Below are positions 1 to 7,210 of a stretch of 30,150 bases of DNA, piece by piece. A program made the translations under genes and the position numbers. Within the stretch, counting starts at the first letter, position 1; every line of letters starts with the position of its first letter. Below the pieces are notes generated by a model, which was not told where the DNA came from, did no database searches, and saw only the letters and a list, made by a program, of their open reading frames with translations. Origin of the DNA: Lachnoclostridium sp. UBA7097 (GTDB taxonomy: Bacteria; Bacillota; Clostridia; Lachnospirales; Lachnospiraceae). Where the stretch lies: the NCBI GenBank assembly GCA_002499945.1, contig DKYP01000016.1, forward strand, positions 1 to 30,150, given 5' to 3'.

Positions 1-70
1 GCGACTTAGCCAAGTGGTAAGGCATGGGACTGCAACTCCCTGATCATCGGTTCAAATCCGTTAGTCGCCT
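1..70 (+). tRNA. tRNA-Cys (GCA), first base cut off by the window edge
   Basis: The segment folds as a tRNA. The acceptor strand GCGACT at the left edge pairs with AGTCGC near 63-68, and the missing first base would be a G pairing with C69. The anticodon loop has GCA at 32-34, which reads Cys codons, and the T-loop TTCAAAT is at 51-57. The discriminator base is T70, the U73 typical of tRNA-Cys. The CCA end is not encoded. Confidence 0.93.
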
Positions 71-83
71 TTAGTATTAGGAG

Positions 84-120
84 AACTGTAATGATTTATT
101 TCATTACAGTTTATTTCTTT
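84..120 (+). terminator. Rho-independent terminator after tRNA-Cys
   Basis: A perfect 11-bp inverted repeat (AACTGTAATGA at 84-94, TCATTACAGTT at 101-111) with a 6-nt loop is followed by a T-rich tract to 120. It sits 13 nt after the tRNA, so it most likely ends the tRNA-Cys transcript. Confidence 0.75.
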
Positions 121-152
121 ATATGGAAATATGGAAATAAGGAAAAATAATT

Positions 153-599
153 ATGGATATTAGTTTTTATGACGGGGTACAACAGTATTTTGGAAAAAGC
201 AGGACAAAACCAGGGCAGTATTCTTCATTAGCCCTTGCATATATAGGTGACGGGGTTTTTGATTTAATTATAAGGACAATTATTCTTGATATGGGCAATG
301 GCAAGTCCAGGGATTTCCACAGGTTGGCAAGCAGCATAGTAAAAGCGCCTTCACAGGCAAAAATTATAAGGTCTGTACTTGATGAACTTACAGAAGAGGA
401 AATGGCAGTATATAAACATGGGCGTAATGCAAAATCTGCCACATCTGCCAAAAATTCTTCTATTATAGACTACAGGGTAGCAACAGGGTTTGAAGCATTG
501 ACAGGGTATTTATACCTTGACCATAAGTTAAACAGGGCATTAGAGCTTGTAAAACTTGGAATGGAAAGGACCGGGCTTATACCTTTGAAGATAAGATAA
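153..599 (+). CDS. mrnC: Mini-ribonuclease III (MrnC)
   Basis: This 148-aa protein is a Mini-RNase III: a lone RNase III catalytic domain without the double-stranded RNA-binding domain, which in Bacillus subtilis matures 23S rRNA ends. The signature LALAYIGDGVFDLIIR spans residues 26-41 with catalytic Asp33, and a second acidic site Glu114 lies in GFEALTGYLYL. The length is normal for the family (about 140 aa). The ATG is preceded by AAGGA at 139-143. rlmB follows closely, as in B. subtilis, where mrnC, rlmB and sigH also cluster. Other known neighbours such as cysS are not seen directly upstream; a tRNA-Cys is there instead. Confidence 0.95.
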   Translation: MDISFYDGVQQYFGKSRTKPGQYSSLALAYIGDGVFDLIIRTIILDMGNGKSRDFHRLASSIVKAPSQAKIIRSVLDELTEEEMAVYKHGRNAKSATSAKNSSIIDYRVATGFEALTGYLYLDHKLNRALELVKLGMERTGLIPLKIR

Positions 600-642
600 G
601 CAGGTGGTGCAGATAAAAAACAGCAGGAACGGGGATATTGTA

Positions 643-1392
643 ATGAGAGATGGGGAATTGCTAATAGAGGGAAGGAATGTTGTAATAGAAGCATTCCGTT
701 CAGGAAAAACTATTGACAGGCTTTTTGTGCTGGATGGATGCCAGGACGGGTCTGTGCGTACAATTCTAAAGGAAGCTAAGAAAACAGACTGTATTATAAA
801 TTTTGTAAAAAAAGAGCGGCTGGACCAGCTATCTGTAACAGGCAGGCACCAGGGCGTGATTGCATATATTGCTGCATATAAGTATGGTACAGTTGAAGAT
901 ATGCTTAAAACGGCAAATGAAAGGAATGAGCTGCCATTCCTTATATTGCTTGATAATATTGAAGACCCGCATAATCTTGGTTCTATTATAAGGACTGCTA
1001 ACCAGGCAGGTGCACATGGTGTTATTATCCCGAAAAGGCGTGCAGCAGGGCTCACAGCTGTAGTTGCAAAGGCTTCTGCAGGGGCAATTAATTATACACC
1101 TGTCGCAAAAGTTACCAATATTGTGAAAGTGATTGAAGATTTAAAGAAACAGGGGATGTGGTTTGTATGTGGTGATATGGAGGGTGAAACCATGTATAAT
1201 CTGGACCTTACAGGCCCTATAGGCTTAGTTATAGGCAGTGAGGGCAATGGGACCAGCCGTCTTGTTAAAGAGAAATGTGATTTTATTGCATCTATTCCAA
1301 TGTCTGGGGATATTGGTTCACTTAATGCTTCTGTTGCAATGGGGATTTTATCGTATGAAATAGTAAGGCAGCGTTTAATGCGTAAAAAGTAA
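643..1392 (+). CDS. rlmB: 23S rRNA (guanosine-2'-O-)-methyltransferase RlmB family (SPOUT)
   Basis: This is a 249-aa SpoU/TrmH-type SPOUT methyltransferase that uses SAM to 2'-O-methylate RNA. An N-terminal L30e-like substrate-binding domain starts with LLIEGRNVVIEAFRSGK. The three SPOUT motifs are visible: NIEDPHNLGSIIRTA, IGSEGNG, and SLNASVAMGILSYE near the C-terminus, which form the knotted SAM site. I place the start at ATG 643 (MRDGELLIEG), where homologues begin, with GGGG 8 nt upstream. A GTG at 604 in the same frame would add 13 residues unlike the family. RlmB and the tRNA methyltransferase TrmH are hard to separate by sequence; gene order next to mrnC favours RlmB. Confidence 0.92.
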   Translation: MRDGELLIEGRNVVIEAFRSGKTIDRLFVLDGCQDGSVRTILKEAKKTDCIINFVKKERLDQLSVTGRHQGVIAYIAAYKYGTVEDMLKTANERNELPFLILLDNIEDPHNLGSIIRTANQAGAHGVIIPKRRAAGLTAVVAKASAGAINYTPVAKVTNIVKVIEDLKKQGMWFVCGDMEGETMYNLDLTGPIGLVIGSEGNGTSRLVKEKCDFIASIPMSGDIGSLNASVAMGILSYEIVRQRLMRKK

Positions 1393-1454
1393 AACCATAG
1401 GTTTTGCGTTTTTCATCTCTATTTGAGCCGCCGGAGGCGGCATGGGGGATTATT

Positions 1455-2087
1455 ATGGAAATTGTATTTAGTGAATTACCAGAGAATGATATTATCGGTA
1501 TGGCACAGTCAGGAAATGACCAGGCAATGACATTTATAATGGAAAAATATAAAAGCCTGGTACGCCAGAAAACCCTTCCATTCTTTTTAACAGGTGGTGA
1601 TAAAGAAGATTTAATCCAGGAAGGAATGATAGGGCTTTATAAGGCAATATGTGATTATCTTCCAGAAAGGGAAACTTCATTCAGGACGTTTGCTGAACTG
1701 TGCATATCAAGACATATTTATTCTGCTATAAAGATTTCCAACAGAATGAAAAACCAGCCATTAAATACATATATTTCAATATATGCACCTGCATTTTCTG
1801 TTAATAATGAGCCAGCTGAGGCTGATTTTATGATAGACCATGAACTAGAGATTGCAGAGGGCAACCCGGAAGATATTGTAATTGGAAGGGAAAGTGCTGT
1901 ATTTACACAGAAACAGCTTTTTAAAAGCCTTAGCAAAATGGAGAAGCAGGTTCTTAAACGGTATCTTTATGGCATGACATACCAGGAAATAGCAGCAGAT
2001 ATGGACAAGCCGCCTAAGTCCATTGATAATGCGCTTCAAAGAATTAAAGCAAAGTTAAGCAGGCAGCGGAATTTTGAAAGTTTTTAA
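1455..2087 (+). CDS. sigH: RNA polymerase sigma-H factor (sigma-70 family)
   Basis: This 210-aa protein resembles the stationary-phase/sporulation sigma factor SigH. Region 2 is recognisable in SGNDQAMTFIMEKYKSLV, then DKEDLIQEGMIGLYKAI (core binding and -10 recognition), followed by FAELCISRHIYSAIK. Region 4 contains SLSKMEKQVLKRYLYG and the helix-turn-helix MTYQEIAADMDKPPKSIDNA near the end. I use ATG 1455, with GGGGGA 5 nt upstream. A TTG at 1404 extends the frame by 17 residues that do not look like the family. The yacP (rae1) gene found between rlmB and sigH in B. subtilis is absent here. Confidence 0.92.
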   Translation: MEIVFSELPENDIIGMAQSGNDQAMTFIMEKYKSLVRQKTLPFFLTGGDKEDLIQEGMIGLYKAICDYLPERETSFRTFAELCISRHIYSAIKISNRMKNQPLNTYISIYAPAFSVNNEPAEADFMIDHELEIAEGNPEDIVIGRESAVFTQKQLFKSLSKMEKQVLKRYLYGMTYQEIAADMDKPPKSIDNALQRIKAKLSRQRNFESF

Positions 2088-2094
2088 AATATGC

Positions 2095-2123
2095 TTGAAA
2101 TAAATTAAAATTTATTATATAAT
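2095..2123 (+). promoter_or_regulatory. Sigma-A type promoter of tRNA-Thr
   Basis: TTGAAA at 2095-2100 and a perfect TATAAT at 2118-2123 are separated by 17 bp. The predicted start of transcription is near 2130, about 28 nt before the tRNA. It begins just after the sigH stop codon, so the tRNA has its own promoter. Confidence 0.85.
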
Positions 2124-2157
2124 AGTGTGTGTTCGGGATTACAATTGGATATTTTGT

Positions 2158-2230
2158 GCTGCTATGGCTCAGCAGGCAGAGCGTCGCCTTGGTAAGGCGG
2201 AGGCCACGGGTTCAAATCCCGTTAGCAGCT
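2158..2230 (+). tRNA. tRNA-Thr (GGT)
   Basis: A 73-nt tRNA. The acceptor stem pairs GCTGCTA (2158-2164) with TAGCAGC (2223-2229). The anticodon stem TCGCC/GGCGG encloses the loop TTGGTAA with anticodon GGT at 2191-2193, which reads Thr ACC/ACT. The T-loop TTCAAAT is present and CCA is not encoded. Confidence 0.95.
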
Positions 2231-2250
2231 TATTATTGTGTTGGTATTGG

Positions 2251-2283
2251 AACTTCCAGAGGATTTATTTTCTGGAAGTTTTT
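2251..2283 (+). terminator. Rho-independent terminator of tRNA-Thr
   Basis: AACTTCCAGA (2251-2260) pairs perfectly with TCTGGAAGTT (2271-2280) around a 10-nt loop and is followed by T residues. It lies 20 nt past the tRNA. Confidence 0.8.
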
Positions 2284-2317
2284 GGTTTGGATATAATGTT
2301 TTTATATATTTTAAGAC

Positions 2318-2347
2318 AAAAAAAGAACCGCTGGAGAAGCGATTCTT
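2318..2347 (-). terminator. Hairpin with terminator geometry on the minus strand
   Basis: AAGAACCGCT (2323-2332) and AGCGATTCTT (2338-2347) form a stem with a GGAGA loop. On the minus strand the single mismatch becomes a G-U pair and the stem is followed by seven T residues, which is terminator geometry. No convincing minus-strand gene lies upstream of it. On the plus strand it sits directly before the ribosome binding site of the interrupted small frame at 2360, so it may instead be a leader hairpin. Confidence 0.4.
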
Positions 2348-2359
2348 AAAGGAGAAGGT

Positions 2360-2500
2360 ATGAAAAAAATTTAAGCACTTATCAAATGTTTCATTTCATT
2401 TGATAAATCCATTGTATCCATTAATTGTGAACCTGGAATGTTTTTCTTGTTAAAAAAATATGAACAATTTTCTAGAAAATGTGAACTAAATCTGTCTTAA
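2360..2500 (+). pseudogene. Small 46-codon reading frame with an in-frame stop at codon 5
   Basis: A strong ribosome binding site (AGGAGAAGG, 2350-2358) precedes ATG 2360, which encodes MKKI and then TAA at 2372-2374. The same frame stays open for 41 more codons after that stop: ALIKCFISFDKS, IVSINCEPGMFFLLKKYEQF, SRKCELNLS, then TAA at 2498. One base change at TAA (for example from TTA, Leu) would restore a basic, Cys-containing 46-aa protein. I do not recognise the family. It may be a recently broken small gene, a sequencing error, a four-residue leader peptide followed by chance open frame, or noise; 41 open codons in AT-rich DNA is not strong evidence by itself. Confidence 0.35.
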
Positions 2501-2617
2501 TTTTTTTGGATTAAAACATAATCTGGCAACATACATTATTTAGAAAACTTAATATAAAAGATGTTATGATATTTATAGTAATTATTAGCAATATTGCTGG
2601 TTTTTGCTACGTATTGA

Positions 2618-2645
2618 TTGACATTTGTCGTCAAAATGGTACAAT
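2618..2645 (+). promoter_or_regulatory. Sigma-A type promoter of the rnf operon
   Basis: A perfect TTGACA at 2618-2623 and TACAAT at 2640-2645 are separated by 16 bp. Transcription would start near 2652 and read into rnfC. A perfect 12-bp palindrome AGCAATATTGCT lies at 2587-2598, 19 bp upstream of the -35 box, and could be a regulator site. Confidence 0.8.
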
Positions 2646-2651
2646 AGATAA

Positions 2652-2827
2652 GTGGGTGTTGTATTAATGTAATCCCATTAATAAGACCTCTGTTTTTGTG
2701 GTGTAAAACCATGGCAGGGTATATGTATGCCAGATGTATAAATGGGTTATTAGTACCAGTGTTTTCTGGCTGTGGGATTATTAAAAGTCCAGGTACAACA
2801 AAAAATAAATTAGAAAGGGGAAACGGG
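2652..2827 (+). other. Untranslated leader of the rnf operon, about 175 nt
   Basis: From the predicted transcription start to the rnfC ATG there is no convincing gene. TATTAATG (2662-2669) and CATTAATA (2676-2683) form a perfect 8-bp hairpin. GCCAGA (2729-2734) can pair with TCTGGC (2765-2770), in competition with a smaller CCAG/CTGG hairpin at 2756-2769. I do not recognise a known riboswitch class and see no terminator in front of rnfC. Confidence 0.4.
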
Positions 2828-4150
2828 ATGAGTGAAGCAACATTTCGTGGGGGTGTACATCCTTACGAGGGAAAAGAGCTGTCTAAAGATTTGCCAATCA
2901 AGACCGTACTGCCAAAGGGGGAGTTAGTATTTTCAATGGCACAGCATATTGGTGCACCTGCTAAACCTGTAGTACAGAAAGGTGATAAAGTCCTTGTGGG
3001 GCAGAAGATAGGTGAAGCTGGCGGTTTTATATCAGCCAATATCTGCAGCTCTGTTTCAGGAACTGTTAAAGCAGTTGAACCTAGGATGATGTTAAACGGT
3101 TCAAGTGTTACATGCGTAGTTATTGAAAATGACGGAGAGTACACAGGTATTAAAGGGCTTGGTGAAAACCGTGACTATACCAGGCTTTCCAATGATGAAA
3201 TACGGGCTATTGTCAAAGAAGCTGGCATAGTAGGTATGGGAGGCGCTGGTTTCCCGACCAATGTTAAGCTGACACCAAAAGAACCTGATAAGATTGACTA
3301 TATATTAGTTAATGGTGCAGAGTGTGAGCCATATCTTACTTCGGATTACAGGCAGATGCTTGAATGTCCGGAAGAGATTGTAGGCGGGCTTAAAGTTATG
3401 CTTAAGCTTTTTGATAAAGCAAAAGGGCTTATCTGTATTGAGGATAACAAGCCTGATGCAATAGCTAAGATGAAAGAAGCAGTAAACGGGGAGAGCCGCA
3501 TTGAGGTTAAGGAGTTAAAGACTAAATATCCACAGGGTGGTGAACGTACTCTTATTTCTGCGGCTACAGGAAGAAAGATTTACTCAGCAAAACTTCCAGC
3601 AGATGCAGGCTGCATAGTTGATAATATTGCAACAGTAATAGCTATTTACAGGGCAGTATGCAAACAGACACCTCTTATAACAAGGGTAATGACACTTACC
3701 GGGGATGCATTCAGCCAGCCGGTCAATGTTAATGTAAGACTTGGAATAAGCCATGCAGAGCTTGTTGAAGAAGGAGGGGGCTTTGCTACAGAGCCGGCAA
3801 AAATTATTTCAGGCGGGCCTATGATGGGATTTGCAATGTTTGACCTTAATGTGCCGGTTACAAAGACATCTTCTTCACTGCTTGCACTTACAAAAGATGA
3901 GGTGGCAGAGAATGAGCCTTCCCCATGTATACGCTGCGGACGTTGTGTAAGTGCATGTCCAGGAAACCTTGTACCACAGAAGATGGCACAGGCAGCTATG
4001 AATAACGATTATGATACATTTGTCAAGTTAAATGGAATGGAGTGTTATGAGTGCGGAAGCTGTACATTTGTATGTCCTGCAAAACGTCCCCTGACACAGA
4101 CATTTAAGCAGGCGCGCCAGTATGTAGCTGCGCAGAGAAGAAAGAGTTAG
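2828..4150 (+). CDS. rnfC: Rnf complex subunit RnfC (NADH-binding, Fe-S)
   Basis: This 440-aa soluble subunit is where electrons from the Rnf chain reach NAD+. The N-terminal part has the sandwich-like stretch VLPKGELVFSMAQHIGAP. The nucleotide/FMN-binding region contains GIVGMGGAGFPTNVK followed by LVNGAECEPYL. Two [4Fe-4S] motifs lie near the C-terminus: C367-x2-C370-x2-C373-x3-C377 and C406-x2-C409-x2-C412-x3-C416. The ATG at 2828 has AAAGGGG 7 nt upstream. The frame is open back to a TTG at 2696, but those 44 residues resemble nothing in RnfC and lie in the leader. It is the first gene of rnfCDGEAB, the usual clostridial order. Confidence 0.96.
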   Translation: MSEATFRGGVHPYEGKELSKDLPIKTVLPKGELVFSMAQHIGAPAKPVVQKGDKVLVGQKIGEAGGFISANICSSVSGTVKAVEPRMMLNGSSVTCVVIENDGEYTGIKGLGENRDYTRLSNDEIRAIVKEAGIVGMGGAGFPTNVKLTPKEPDKIDYILVNGAECEPYLTSDYRQMLECPEEIVGGLKVMLKLFDKAKGLICIEDNKPDAIAKMKEAVNGESRIEVKELKTKYPQGGERTLISAATGRKIYSAKLPADAGCIVDNIATVIAIYRAVCKQTPLITRVMTLTGDAFSQPVNVNVRLGISHAELVEEGGGFATEPAKIISGGPMMGFAMFDLNVPVTKTSSSLLALTKDEVAENEPSPCIRCGRCVSACPGNLVPQKMAQAAMNNDYDTFVKLNGMECYECGSCTFVCPAKRPLTQTFKQARQYVAAQRRKS

Positions 4151-4162
4151 GAGGGATAAAAC

Positions 4163-5164
4163 GTGGGTAATTTATTAAACATTTCATCATCTCCACATGT
4201 ACGTGATAAGTCATCTACACAGTCAATCATGTGGTGTGTAATCCTGTGTCTTTTGCCTGCTACTGTTGTTGGTATTTACAATTTTGGACTTAAGGCAATA
4301 ATACTGATTATAGCATGTGTGGCTACATGTATGCTTACTGAGTTTATATGGCAGAAAGCCATGAAGCTTCCTGTTACTGTTACAGATGGAAGCGCAGCGC
4401 TTACAGGACTTTTGCTTGCACTTAACCTGTCATCAACATTTCCAGTGTGGATGGCTGTTATAGGAAGTGTATTTGCAATATTAGTAGTTAAACAGTTATT
4501 TGGCGGGCTTGGCCAGAACTTTATGAACCCTGCACTTGGTGCAAGATGTTTCCTTATGGTATCATTTGCAGGCAAAATGACATCATTTACATATGACAGC
4601 ATTACAGGCCCTACACCTCTTGCCATTATTAAAAATGCTGTTAAAAATGGTGATACATCAAGCATAGCAGATATACTTGCATCAGGGGACGGGCAGACAC
4701 AGGCAACAACAAGTGTAATTAATATGTTCCTTGGAAATACCGCAGGTACTATTGGCGAAACATCTGCAATTGCAATACTTATAGGTGGTATAGTATTAAT
4801 CGCACGTAAAATTATAAGCTGGAAGATACCAGTATGTTATCTTGCCACTTTTGCAGTATTTGTTTTGATTTTTGGCGGACGTGGTTTTGACATAACATAT
4901 CTTGCTGCTGAACTTTGTGGTGGTGGTATTATGTTAGGTGCTTTCTTTATGGCAACTGACTATGTTACAAGTCCTATTACACCAACAGGACAGATTGTTT
5001 TTGGTGTGCTTCTTGGTATCCTTACAGGAATTTTCCGTATTTTTGGTGCATCTGCAGAAGGTGTTTCTTATGCAATCATTATCTGCAATCTTTTAGTGCC
5101 ACTTATTGAGAAAGTTACAATTCCTGTTCCATTTGGAAAGGAGGGGATTAAAGATGGCAAATAG
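4163..5164 (+). CDS. rnfD: Rnf complex subunit RnfD (flavinylated membrane protein)
   Basis: A 333-aa polytopic inner-membrane subunit with many hydrophobic segments, homologous to NqrB. It contributes to the ion-translocating core and carries covalently bound FMN. The motif SITGPTPL ends at residue 153, and Thr151 matches the flavin-carrying Thr of the family. The conserved NPALGARCF is at 122-130. It starts with GTG 4163, with GGAGGG 7 nt upstream, 12 nt after rnfC, and its end overlaps the start of rnfG by 11 nt, indicating translational coupling. Confidence 0.96.
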   Translation: MGNLLNISSSPHVRDKSSTQSIMWCVILCLLPATVVGIYNFGLKAIILIIACVATCMLTEFIWQKAMKLPVTVTDGSAALTGLLLALNLSSTFPVWMAVIGSVFAILVVKQLFGGLGQNFMNPALGARCFLMVSFAGKMTSFTYDSITGPTPLAIIKNAVKNGDTSSIADILASGDGQTQATTSVINMFLGNTAGTIGETSAIAILIGGIVLIARKIISWKIPVCYLATFAVFVLIFGGRGFDITYLAAELCGGGIMLGAFFMATDYVTSPITPTGQIVFGVLLGILTGIFRIFGASAEGVSYAIIICNLLVPLIEKVTIPVPFGKEGIKDGK

Positions 5165-5804
5165 TGAAAATAAGCAAGCAAATACGCTTATACATGATGC
5201 AATCGCACTTTTTATAATAACCATTGTTGCAGGTGTACTTCTTGGTGCGGTATATATGATTACAAAAGACCCTATCGCCAAAGCGGAAGAAGAAGCAACA
5301 AACCAGGCATATGCTGAAGTATATAAGGACGCTGAATTTACAAGCGATGATGCAGTAACAAAGGCTGTGGAAAGTTTCCAGGGTGATGTTGCATCAGGTA
5401 AAATAGATGATGAAAGTTATTCATATACAGATGTAGAGCTTATTGAAGCAAGGCCTGCATCTTCAGGCGGCACACAGTCAGGATATGTTGTCAAAGTTAG
5501 TGGAAAAGGTTATGGCGGTGCTGTTACAATTGCACTTGGCATTAATAATGAGGGTGAGGTGCTTGGCATACAGATACTTGATGCAAGCAATGAAACACCT
5601 GGCCTTGGGCAGAACAGTACAAAAGAGGACTGGAACAGCCAGTATGTGGGCATGACAGCTGACAAGACTTTATCTGTTGTAAAAGACGGAAGCGGAAGTA
5701 AAGACAATGGAACTATTAACGCAATTTCAGGTGCTACTATTACAAGTAATGCTGTAACAAGGGCAGTAAATGTAGCATTGAAGTTTGTAGCAAGCCAGCA
5801 GTAA
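5154..5804 (+). CDS. rnfG: Rnf complex subunit RnfG (flavinylated, membrane-anchored)
   Basis: A 216-aa subunit with one N-terminal membrane helix (about residues 14-35) and an extracytoplasmic FMN-binding domain, homologous to NqrC. The covalent flavin site SGATITS is at 192-198, with Thr195 as the expected attachment residue. ATG 5154 is preceded by GGAGGGG and lies inside the end of rnfD. An in-frame upstream start at 5106 lies within rnfD and is rejected. Covalent attachment normally needs the flavin transferase ApbE, which is not in this window. Confidence 0.95.
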   Translation: MANSENKQANTLIHDAIALFIITIVAGVLLGAVYMITKDPIAKAEEEATNQAYAEVYKDAEFTSDDAVTKAVESFQGDVASGKIDDESYSYTDVELIEARPASSGGTQSGYVVKVSGKGYGGAVTIALGINNEGEVLGIQILDASNETPGLGQNSTKEDWNSQYVGMTADKTLSVVKDGSGSKDNGTINAISGATITSNAVTRAVNVALKFVASQQ

Positions 5805-5817
5805 GGAGGTAATATAC

Positions 5818-6615
5818 ATGAATAATTGTACAGAACGTTTAAAAAATGGTATTATTACAGAAAACCCGACCTTCGTTATGATGCTTGGTATGTGTCCTAC
5901 ACTTGCTGTAACGTCATCTGCAATGAACGGTCTTGGAATGGGGCTTACAACAACAGCCGTACTTGTACTTTCCAATGCGTTTATATCATTGTTACGTAAG
6001 GTTATTCCTGATAAAGTCCGTATACCGGCATTTATCGTAGTAGTTGCATCATTTGTTACTATTATACAGCTGCTTTTGCAGGCATTCCTGCCAGCGCTTA
6101 ACAGTGCCCTTGGTGTATATATTCCCCTTATTGTTGTAAACTGTATTATTCTTGGAAGGGCAGAGGCATACGCTTCCAAGAACCCAGTTGTACCATCAAT
6201 ATTTGACGGTCTTGGAATGGGGCTTGGTTTTACAGTGGGGCTTACCCTTATAGGTATATGCAGGGAGATACTTGGAAGTGGTGCAATATTTGGCTTCCAG
6301 TTTATACCAGAGGATTTCCATATTACATTTTTCGTATTAGCTCCTGGTGCATTCCTTGTACTGGCATGCCTTACAGCTATACAGAATAAACTTAAACTTC
6401 CATCAGCAACTAATGTTCCTGGCGGGGATTCAAGCATGGCATGTGGCGGCAACTGTGCGCAGTGTACAGGTGCAAGCTGTGTAGCTAATAAAGGTATTAT
6501 CGAAGCAGAACGTGTAGCACAGAAAGCAGCTAAAGCACAGGCAGCTAAAGAGGCAGCAGCAAAGGCTAAAGCAGCTAAAGAAGCTGCTGCTGCAAAGCAG
6601 GCAAAGGGGGAATGA
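5818..6615 (+). CDS. rnfE: Rnf complex subunit RnfE with Cys motif and Ala/Lys-rich tail
   Basis: The first ~195 residues are a typical RnfE, a six-helix membrane subunit related to NqrD. Cys26 (MCPTLAVT) and Cys109 (NCIILGRAEA) are the conserved membrane cysteines that, with their RnfA partners, hold an Fe-S cluster between the two subunits. The protein is 265 aa, about 65 longer than the usual ~200. The extra tail has C209-x3-C213-x2-C216-x4-C221 and then an alanine/lysine repeat rich in AAK units to the end. The Cys group could bind metal or Fe-S, but this is inference. It lies 13 nt after rnfG and ends just before rnfA. Confidence 0.95.
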   Translation: MNNCTERLKNGIITENPTFVMMLGMCPTLAVTSSAMNGLGMGLTTTAVLVLSNAFISLLRKVIPDKVRIPAFIVVVASFVTIIQLLLQAFLPALNSALGVYIPLIVVNCIILGRAEAYASKNPVVPSIFDGLGMGLGFTVGLTLIGICREILGSGAIFGFQFIPEDFHITFFVLAPGAFLVLACLTAIQNKLKLPSATNVPGGDSSMACGGNCAQCTGASCVANKGIIEAERVAQKAAKAQAAKEAAAKAKAAKEAAAAKQAKGE

Positions 6616-6620
6616 TTTAA

Positions 6621-7193
6621 GTGAATATTTTTGTTATTATGATTTCATCTATGCTGGTGAGCAATGTTGTACTTAGTCAGTTCCTTGGTATCTGTCCTTT
6701 CCTTGGCGTGTCCAAGAAAGTAGAAACAGCGGCAGGCATGGGTGCTGCGGTTACATTCGTTATAACTATTGCATCAGCAATAACATATCCGATTTATTAT
6801 TTTATATTGGAACCGCTTGGTCTTGCATATCTTGAGACCATAGCATTTATACTTATAATTGCTGCCCTTGTGCAGTTTGTTGAAATGGTACTTAAGAAAT
6901 TTATGCCGCCATTATATGAGGCACTTGGTGTATACCTGCCGCTTATTACCACAAACTGTGCGGTACTTGGTGTGGCAATTAACAATATTACTAATGGTTT
7001 AGGATTTATTGACAGTGTTTTTACAGGCTTATTTACAGCACTTGGATTCCTTGTTTCAATCGTAATACTTGCAAGTATACGTGAGCATATTGAATTTAAT
7101 AATATACCTGAATCATTTAAAGGAACACCTATCGTGCTTGTTACAGCAAGTTTAATGGCAATCGCGTTCTGCGGTTTTGCCGGATTAGTATAG
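6621..7193 (+). CDS. rnfA: Rnf complex subunit RnfA
   Basis: A 190-aa six-helix membrane subunit, homologous to NqrE and a pseudo-symmetric partner of RnfE. The conserved cysteines are Cys25 (LGICPFLGV) and Cys113 (TTNCAVLGVA), expected to bind an Fe-S cluster within the membrane together with RnfE. It starts with GTG 6621, preceded by GGGGGA; that purine run is the end of rnfE, so the two genes are translationally coupled. Length and sequence are typical, with no extension. Confidence 0.96.
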   Translation: MNIFVIMISSMLVSNVVLSQFLGICPFLGVSKKVETAAGMGAAVTFVITIASAITYPIYYFILEPLGLAYLETIAFILIIAALVQFVEMVLKKFMPPLYEALGVYLPLITTNCAVLGVAINNITNGLGFIDSVFTGLFTALGFLVSIVILASIREHIEFNNIPESFKGTPIVLVTASLMAIAFCGFAGLV

Positions 7194-7210
7194 AGGGGAG
7201 GAGAGGTAAA

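Noticed and set aside
1404..1454. Upstream TTG start for sigH
   Set aside because: The extra residues do not resemble the family and ATG 1455 has its own ribosome binding site.
2125..2349. Plus-strand reading frame of 74 codons across the tRNA-Thr
   Set aside because: It covers the whole tRNA and its terminator and has no ribosome binding site; chance open frame.
2357..2551. Minus-strand reading frames upstream of the minus-oriented hairpin (one ending in SNEMKHLISA)
   Set aside because: Two short frames that would need a frameshift to join, no ribosome binding site; the opposite strand has a better-supported frame here.
2696..2827. 44-residue N-terminal extension of RnfC
   Set aside because: It lies in the untranslated leader, has no good ribosome binding site and does not match RnfC; the ATG at 2828 does.
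4613..4640. Loss of the RnfD flavin site because the motif reads TGPTPL rather than TGATPL
   Set aside because: The flavin-carrying Thr is present; a Pro for Ala change beside it is not a loss of the site.
6525..6612. Repetitive AAK-coding DNA in rnfE as a CRISPR-like or tandem repeat
   Set aside because: The repetition comes from an Ala/Lys-rich protein tail; there are no constant repeats separated by unique spacers.
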